From Leifsonia sp. Leaf264 (lineage in GTDB: Bacteria > Actinomycetota > Actinomycetes > Actinomycetales > Microbacteriaceae): DNA of 64,000 nt. Position 1 is the first letter of the stretch, and every line of letters begins with the position of its first letter. This document shows positions 60,111-64,000 of this stretch, in pieces. The stretch spans positions 55,539 through 119,538 of the forward strand of contig NZ_LMMR01000007.1 of the NCBI RefSeq assembly GCF_001422325.1, given 5' to 3'. The notes beneath the pieces are model-generated. The model was not told the DNA's origin and did not search any database. It was given only the letters and a program-made list of their open reading frames with translations. A program made the position numbers and the translations under genes.

Positions 60111-60526
60111 TGGGTGGCGAGCCTCCCCATGAGCTCGGCGGCGCGGGCGAGCAGGTCGCGCTCCTCGACCGTGAGCTCGCGCAGCTGGGCCGTGAGCCAG
60201 GCGTCGCGCTTGGAGACCGTGGCCTTCACGAGTTCGGCGCCGGATGCCGTGAGGCTGATGTTCGTCTTCCGCCTGTCGTCGGCGTCCTCGGCGCGGGCCA
60301 GGTGCCCGGCCTCCTCGAGGCAGTTGACGGTGCGGTTCATCGACGGAGCCGAGACGCGCTCGCGCTCGGCGAGGGCGGACAGCGTGTGCGCACCGTGGAT
60401 CGAGAGGGTCGCGAGCACGGCGAACTGCGCGTCGGAGACGGAGTCGTCGCTCTTCTCGGCGCGAAGACGCCGGGCGAGCCTGAAGGTCGACATCCGCAGG
60501 AGTGAGCTCTGCTGGGGGATCGTCAT
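60107..60526 (-). CDS. MarR family transcriptional regulator
   Basis: 139 residues from ATG 60526; there is no good ribosome binding site, so a leaderless or internal start (ATG 60493) is possible. The winged helix is about 30-105 (DAQFAVLATLSIHGAHTLSALAERERVSAPSMNRTVNCLEEAGHLARAEDADDRRKTNISLTASG), with the DDRR-type wing of MarR. Coupled by GTGA to the exporter gene. A dyad repeat directly upstream is its likely operator. Confidence 0.9.
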   Translation of the reverse strand: MTIPQQSSLLRMSTFRLARRLRAEKSDDSVSDAQFAVLATLSIHGAHTLSALAERERVSAPSMNRTVNCLEEAGHLARAEDADDRRKTNISLTASGAELVKATVSKRDAWLTAQLRELTVEERDLLARAAELMGRLATQ

Positions 60527-60532
60527 GATATT

Positions 60533-60562
60533 ACTTAGCCTAGCTCATTAGCCTTGCTAAGT
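60533..60562. promoter_or_regulatory. MarR operator candidate
   Basis: ACTTAGC (60533-60539) and GCTAAGT (60556-60562) are perfect 7-bp arms; TTAGCC also repeats at 60535-60540 and 60548-60553. It is an AT-richer stretch 7 bp upstream of the MarR start codon. Confidence 0.65.
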
Positions 60563-60615
60563 GATTGTCGTTCGCTGAGGGCGCGGCCTCCGCGACCGTT
60601 CCCAGCGTGACGCAG

Positions 60616-61062
60616 CTACTTCCGCCGCAGCGCCCGGATCGCCCCTGTCGACCACAGCGCCCACAGCACCAGCAGGGGCTGGAACACGAGCCGGATGCCG
60701 CGAGCCGTGTCGGTGTCGAGACCGAAGGCATCCGTTCTGGTGACGTACTGCGAGATGTTGCCGGGGAAGACGGCCACGAAGAACGCGGCGACGACCCAGC
60801 CGACGGGGATGCGCCGGCGGCCCAGCACGATCAGGGCGCCGCCGAGGGTGATCTCGACGATGCCGCTGGCGATCACGACGAAGTCCTTGTCGGCCGGCAC
60901 CCAGTCGGGCACCTGCGCCTGGAAGTCCTGACGTGCGAAGGTCAGGTGACTGATCCCGGCGAACAGCAGGGCGGCGCCGAGCGCGATGCGCCCGATCAGC
61001 TGCGGAGTCGTCGACGGATGCGGCTTCGCGGTGAGCGAGGTGGCGAAGCGGGACGCGAGCAT
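60616..61062 (-). CDS. DoxX family membrane protein
   Basis: 148 residues from ATG 61062, with GAGGAG 9 nt upstream; ATG 61071 is possible but touches the ribosome binding site. Four hydrophobic segments starting with IGRIALGAALLFAGISHLTF, then GIVEITLGGALIVLG, then GWVVAAFFVAVFPGNISQYV, then LVFQPLLVLWALWSTGAI. The pattern fits DoxX-like (DUF417-style) proteins. Role unknown. Divergent from an SDR gene. Confidence 0.78.
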   Translation of the reverse strand: MLASRFATSLTAKPHPSTTPQLIGRIALGAALLFAGISHLTFARQDFQAQVPDWVPADKDFVVIASGIVEITLGGALIVLGRRRIPVGWVVAAFFVAVFPGNISQYVTRTDAFGLDTDTARGIRLVFQPLLVLWALWSTGAIRALRRK

Positions 61063-61110
61063 GGAGGCCATCTCCTCATCCTCACACCCTCGGAGCGTCG
61101 GGGGAGGGGG

Positions 61111-61127
61111 CTTGTACCGTGTACGAG
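61111..61127. promoter_or_regulatory. Dyad in front of the SDR gene
   Basis: CTTGTAC (61111-61117) and GTACGAG (61121-61127) are inverted (6 of 7) around CGT, ending one base before the SDR start codon. It could be an operator or part of a leaderless promoter. Confidence 0.35.
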
Positions 61128-61128
61128 T

Positions 61129-61908
61129 ATGAGCAAGGAGCACAGGCGTGGCGTCGCCATCATCACCGGAGTCGGGCGACGGCGTTCGATCGGGGCCGGC
61201 CTCGCGGTCGGCCTGGCGCGCGATGGGTGGGATCTCGCCCTCAACCACTGGACTCCCTACGACGACCGCATCGACCTCGAGCGCACGCCCGATGACCCCG
61301 AGGCCATCGCCGACGAGTGCCGGGCGCTCGGGGTCTCCGTCGAGCTCATCCCCGGCGACCTCGCCGACCCGGCCACGCCGGTCCGGCTGCTCGAGAAGGC
61401 CCGGCAGCTGGGTCCGGTGACCGGACTCGTCATGTCGCACTGCGAGTCGGTCGACAGCTCGATCCTGACCACGGATCTCGAGAGCTGGGACCGCCACTTC
61501 GCTGTCAACGCCCGGGCCACCTGGCTGCTGATCAAGGCCTTCGCGGAGCAGCTGCCGGCATCCGTCGATCCGGGATGGGTCGGCGGCCGCATCGTCGCCC
61601 TCACCAGCGACCACACCGTGCACAACCTGCCGTACGGTGCCAGCAAGGGTGCCCTCGACCGCATCGTGACCGCGGCCGCTGTCGAGCTGGCCGATCGGGG
61701 AGTGCGCGCGAACGTCGTGAACCCGGGTCCGATCGACACGGGATGGATGAGCGACGAGATCCGCGACTCGGGGATCGCTGCCACCCCGGCCGGCCGCCTG
61801 GGGACGCCGGACGACACCGCCGACCTGGTACGGTTCCTCTTCTCGGCAGAGGGAGCCTGGATGAACGGACAGGTCCTCTACAGCAACGGCGGGTTCAACG
61901 TCGGCTGA
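61129..61908 (+). CDS. SDR family oxidoreductase (3-oxoacyl-ACP reductase-like)
   Basis: 259 residues from ATG 61129. Rossmann motif VAIITGVGRRRSIGAGLAVGLA (about 9-30) is a variant with a longer glycine loop. The active site shows Ser/Thr in IVALTSDHTVHN and the pair in LPYGASKGALDRIV. RANVVNPGPIDTGW is the conserved substrate-loop block. NAD(P)-dependent reduction or oxidation of an alcohol; substrate unknown. Stands alone, divergent from the DoxX gene. Confidence 0.85.
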   Translation: MSKEHRRGVAIITGVGRRRSIGAGLAVGLARDGWDLALNHWTPYDDRIDLERTPDDPEAIADECRALGVSVELIPGDLADPATPVRLLEKARQLGPVTGLVMSHCESVDSSILTTDLESWDRHFAVNARATWLLIKAFAEQLPASVDPGWVGGRIVALTSDHTVHNLPYGASKGALDRIVTAAAVELADRGVRANVVNPGPIDTGWMSDEIRDSGIAATPAGRLGTPDDTADLVRFLFSAEGAWMNGQVLYSNGGFNVG

Positions 61909-62015
61909 CGAGCGTCCGTGCCGGCGGCATCCGCCGCCCTCCCGATCCCGTGTGGAATGAGCCCGCGACGCGTGTCGGAAACACGCCCGTAACCGCACGC
62001 TGGAATGCTCGGCCC

Positions 62016-63737
62016 ATGGTGAACCTGTTCGAAGGTTACGGATCCGCGACGATGAAGCGCCGGGGCGCGTCGCCGTGGGATGAGATGTTCCCGGCCATCG
62101 GAGACGGGGAATCGGTCCGCGAGGCCTACTCCGACATCCACTCGGCCCTGGCCCGGATGACGCAGGAGGAGCTGCGCGGTCGCACCGACTCGCTCGCCAG
62201 CTCCTACCTCGCGCAGGGGGTCACCTTCGACTTCGCGGGCGAGGAACGTCCGTTCCCGCTGGATGCAGTGCCGCGCGTCATCGATGGCGCCGACTGGACC
62301 GTCGTCGAGAAGGGCGTGCAGCAGCGGGTCAGGGCGCTCGAGGCCTTCCTCGCCGACGCCTATGGGGCTCAGGCGGCCGTGCGCGACGGCGTCATCCCGG
62401 CCGCCCTCATCTCGTCCTCCACGCACTTCCACCGCCAGGCCGCCGGCATCGTCGCGGCGAACGGCGTGCGCATCCAGGTGTCGGGAATCGACCTGATCCG
62501 GGATGAGAACGGCGCCTGGCGCGTGCTCGAGGACAACGTGCGCGTGCCCAGCGGCGTGAGCTACGTCATCTCCAACCGCCGCGTCATGGCGCAGACGCTC
62601 CCCGAGCTGTTCAGCTCGATGCACGTGCGCCCCGTCGGCGACTACCCCAATCGCCTGCTCTCGGCCCTGCGCGCGAGCGCCCCGGAAGGGGTCGACGATC
62701 CCGTCATCGTGGTGCTCACCCCCGGCGTCTACAACTCGGCGTACTTCGAGCACACCCTGCTCGCCCGGCTCATGGGAGTCGAGCTCGTCGAGGGACGCGA
62801 CCTGTTCTGCTCCGGCGGGCGGGTCTGGATGCGCACGACGTCGGGCCCCACCCGCGTCGACGTCATCTACCGGCGGGTCGACGACGAGTTCATCGATCCG
62901 CAGCAGTTCTACCCGGACTCCGTGCTGGGCTCGCCCGGCATCCTGTTGGCGGCCCGCCTCGGCAACGTCACCATCGCCAACGCCGTGGGCAACGGAGTCG
63001 CCGACGACAAGCTGGTCTACACCTACGTGCCCGACCTCATCCGCTACTACTTGTCGGAGGAGCCCGTGCTCCCGAACGTCGACACCTGGCGCCTCGAGGA
63101 TCCCGGAGCGCTCGAGGAGGTCCTCGACCGCCTCGATGAACTCGTCGTGAAGCCCGTCGACGGCTCGGGTGGCAAAGGACTCGTCGTGGGACCGGATGCG
63201 AGCCGGGCCGAGCTCGACGTCCTGCGCGCGCAGTTGATCGCCGACCCGCGCGGCTGGATCGCTCAGCCCGTCGTGCAGCTCTCCACCATCCCCACGCTCG
63301 TCGACGACGGCATGCGGCCGCGCCACGCCGACCTGCGGCCCTTCGCCGTCAACGACGGCGAGAACGTGTGGGTGCTGCCCGGCGGCCTCACCCGGGTCGC
63401 GCTTCCCGAGGGGCAGCTCGTCGTCAACTCCTCGCAGGGCGGCGGCTCGAAGGACACCTGGGTGACGGGTCGGATCGGAGCCCCTCCGGGACCGGATGCC
63501 GCGAGCCTGGTGTCGGATCAGGCTGCTCTTCCCAGCGCCCCGGTCATCTACGAATCGATGCCGGCGGCGGCCACGTCCCCGCAGGACAACGGCTCGGTGC
63601 GCCAGCAGCAGGAGCAGCAGCAGCAGTCCGGACCCCCGCTCGCAGAGGCACGGGAGCGAAGCGAGCGCGCCGAAGCGACCTCGCCCGCCGCATCCGTCAC
63701 CCGCATCTCCTCTCCGCCCGAGGACGCAGCATGCTGA
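62016..63737 (+). CDS. Circularly permuted type-2 ATP-grasp protein
   Basis: 573 residues from ATG 62016. Blocks of the family: RVRALEAFLADAYG, HFHRQAAGI, GIDLIRDENGAWRVLEDNVRVPSGVSYVISNRR, VIVVLTPGVYNSAYFEH, FCSGGRVWMRTT and LVVKPVDGSGGKGLVVGP (the ATP-binding lysine segment, about 375-392). After about 480 comes a low-complexity tail with a Gln run (RQQQEQQQQ) and SSPPEDAAC. Overlaps the alpha-E gene by 7 nt. By comparative genomics the family is a predicted peptide ligase working with alpha-E and transglutaminase proteins. Confidence 0.87.
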   Translation: MVNLFEGYGSATMKRRGASPWDEMFPAIGDGESVREAYSDIHSALARMTQEELRGRTDSLASSYLAQGVTFDFAGEERPFPLDAVPRVIDGADWTVVEKGVQQRVRALEAFLADAYGAQAAVRDGVIPAALISSSTHFHRQAAGIVAANGVRIQVSGIDLIRDENGAWRVLEDNVRVPSGVSYVISNRRVMAQTLPELFSSMHVRPVGDYPNRLLSALRASAPEGVDDPVIVVLTPGVYNSAYFEHTLLARLMGVELVEGRDLFCSGGRVWMRTTSGPTRVDVIYRRVDDEFIDPQQFYPDSVLGSPGILLAARLGNVTIANAVGNGVADDKLVYTYVPDLIRYYLSEEPVLPNVDTWRLEDPGALEEVLDRLDELVVKPVDGSGGKGLVVGPDASRAELDVLRAQLIADPRGWIAQPVVQLSTIPTLVDDGMRPRHADLRPFAVNDGENVWVLPGGLTRVALPEGQLVVNSSQGGGSKDTWVTGRIGAPPGPDAASLVSDQAALPSAPVIYESMPAAATSPQDNGSVRQQQEQQQQSGPPLAEARERSERAEATSPAASVTRISSPPEDAAC

Positions 63738-64000
63738 GCCGCATCGCCGAGTCGCTGTTCTGGATCGGCCGCTACCTCGAGCGGGCCGACGGCACGGCGC
63801 GCATCCTCGACGTGCACCTGCAGCTCCTGCTCGAGGATCCGTGGATCGACGAGGACACGGCCTGCCGCTCGCTGATCGCGCTGATGGGCGGCGAGGCCGA
63901 CCCCGAGGTGCACCTCACGCGCAAGGACGTGCTGGCGCTGCTGGCCGTCGACCGCGACAACTCCGCCTCGATCGCCTACTCGCTCAGCTCGGCCCGTGAG
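63731..64000 (+). CDS. Alpha-E domain-containing protein (3' partial)
   Basis: Begins at ATG 63731, overlapping the ATP-grasp stop, and runs open to the window edge; 90 residues are visible. The N-terminus MLSRIAESLFWIGRYLERAD is the hallmark of the alpha-E (DUF403) family, followed by LLLEDPWIDEDTACRSLIAL and VDRDNSASIAYSLSSARE. All-helical protein without known activity, almost always beside this type of ATP-grasp protein. A transglutaminase-like gene is expected next, outside the window. Confidence 0.88.
   Translation, partial: MLSRIAESLFWIGRYLERADGTARILDVHLQLLLEDPWIDEDTACRSLIALMGGEADPEVHLTRKDVLALLAVDRDNSASIAYSLSSARE

Noticed and set aside
1-64000. Prophage, integrative element, tRNA, rRNA or riboswitch
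   Set aside because: No integrase, phage structural gene, tRNA cloverleaf, rRNA or recognisable riboswitch was seen on reading; composition is even across the window.

Overview
The window is high-GC DNA from an actinobacterium, most probably a member of the Microbacteriaceae (Leifsonia/Agromyces-like). The basis is the strong G/C bias at third codon positions, the very frequent GGATGCC/GGCATCC words, the actinobacterial gene types, and intergenic palindromic repeats of the TCGATACGC...CTACTCGACCAGCGG kind that I recall from that family. It reads as ordinary chromosome: no rRNA, tRNA, integrase, transposase, phage gene or CRISPR array was seen. Coding density is high; no gap exceeds about 260 bp.

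Layout. 1-8.2 kb: two tandem secreted proteins built from about 90-residue Ig-like repeats; the first is cut by the left edge. 8.3-14.9 kb: housekeeping and stress genes, including a TetR/aldo-keto reductase/DUF2316 module with two identical operators, an AI-2E-type transporter, an SRPBCC protein and HxlR/hydrolase/DoxX genes. 14.9-19.5 kb: a phytoene-desaturase-like oxidoreductase and a large secreted beta-helix protein. 19.7-29.5 kb: amino-acid catabolism (LysR-putA; Lrp-ddaH-rocD), with a rimB/rimK-like pair and a short GntR regulator in between. 29.6-31.1 kb: POT peptide transporter. 31.1-40.4 kb: a sugar or glycoside region with two related MFS transporters, a carboxylesterase, coupled TetR-ROK regulators, a PAP2 phosphatase and a GH3 beta-glucosidase. 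40.5-46 kb: transglutaminase-like protein, lldR-lldD, a DUF1707 protein, and a DJ-1/IclR pair. 46.0-47.1 kb: an unassigned protein with a papain-like Cys/His/Asp signature. 47.2-58.6 kb: a complete L-rhamnose system. 58.6-64 kb: MarR-MFS efflux pair, DoxX protein, SDR, and the start of a circularly permuted ATP-grasp/alpha-E operon that runs off the right edge.

How the genes fit together. Rhamnose enters through the RhaTPQS ABC importer. It is epimerised (RhaM), isomerised (RhaI), phosphorylated (RhaB), cleaved, and the lactaldehyde oxidised by a fused aldolase/dehydrogenase. A divergent LacI regulator faces a promoter with a matching LacI-type operator. The expected end product, L-lactate, can be used by the L-lactate dehydrogenase encoded 5 kb away under its own FadR-type regulator with twin palindromes. 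Proline, methylarginine and ornithine catabolism converge on glutamate through PutA, DDAH and RocD.

The most unusual signals are: (i) a 20-bp-arm palindrome inserted in frame into the N-terminal region of rocD; (ii) a 99-bp three-armed repeat present twice, each time immediately 5' of a gene start; (iii) a RimK ligase fused to an RCK_C-like domain beside a RimB-like protease; (iv) the unassigned papain-like protein at 46.0-47.1 kb; (v) an 810-bp higher-order duplication inside the first surface protein and near-identical 3' ends in the two surface genes. All functional statements come from reading the sequence and from remembered family features; no search was run.
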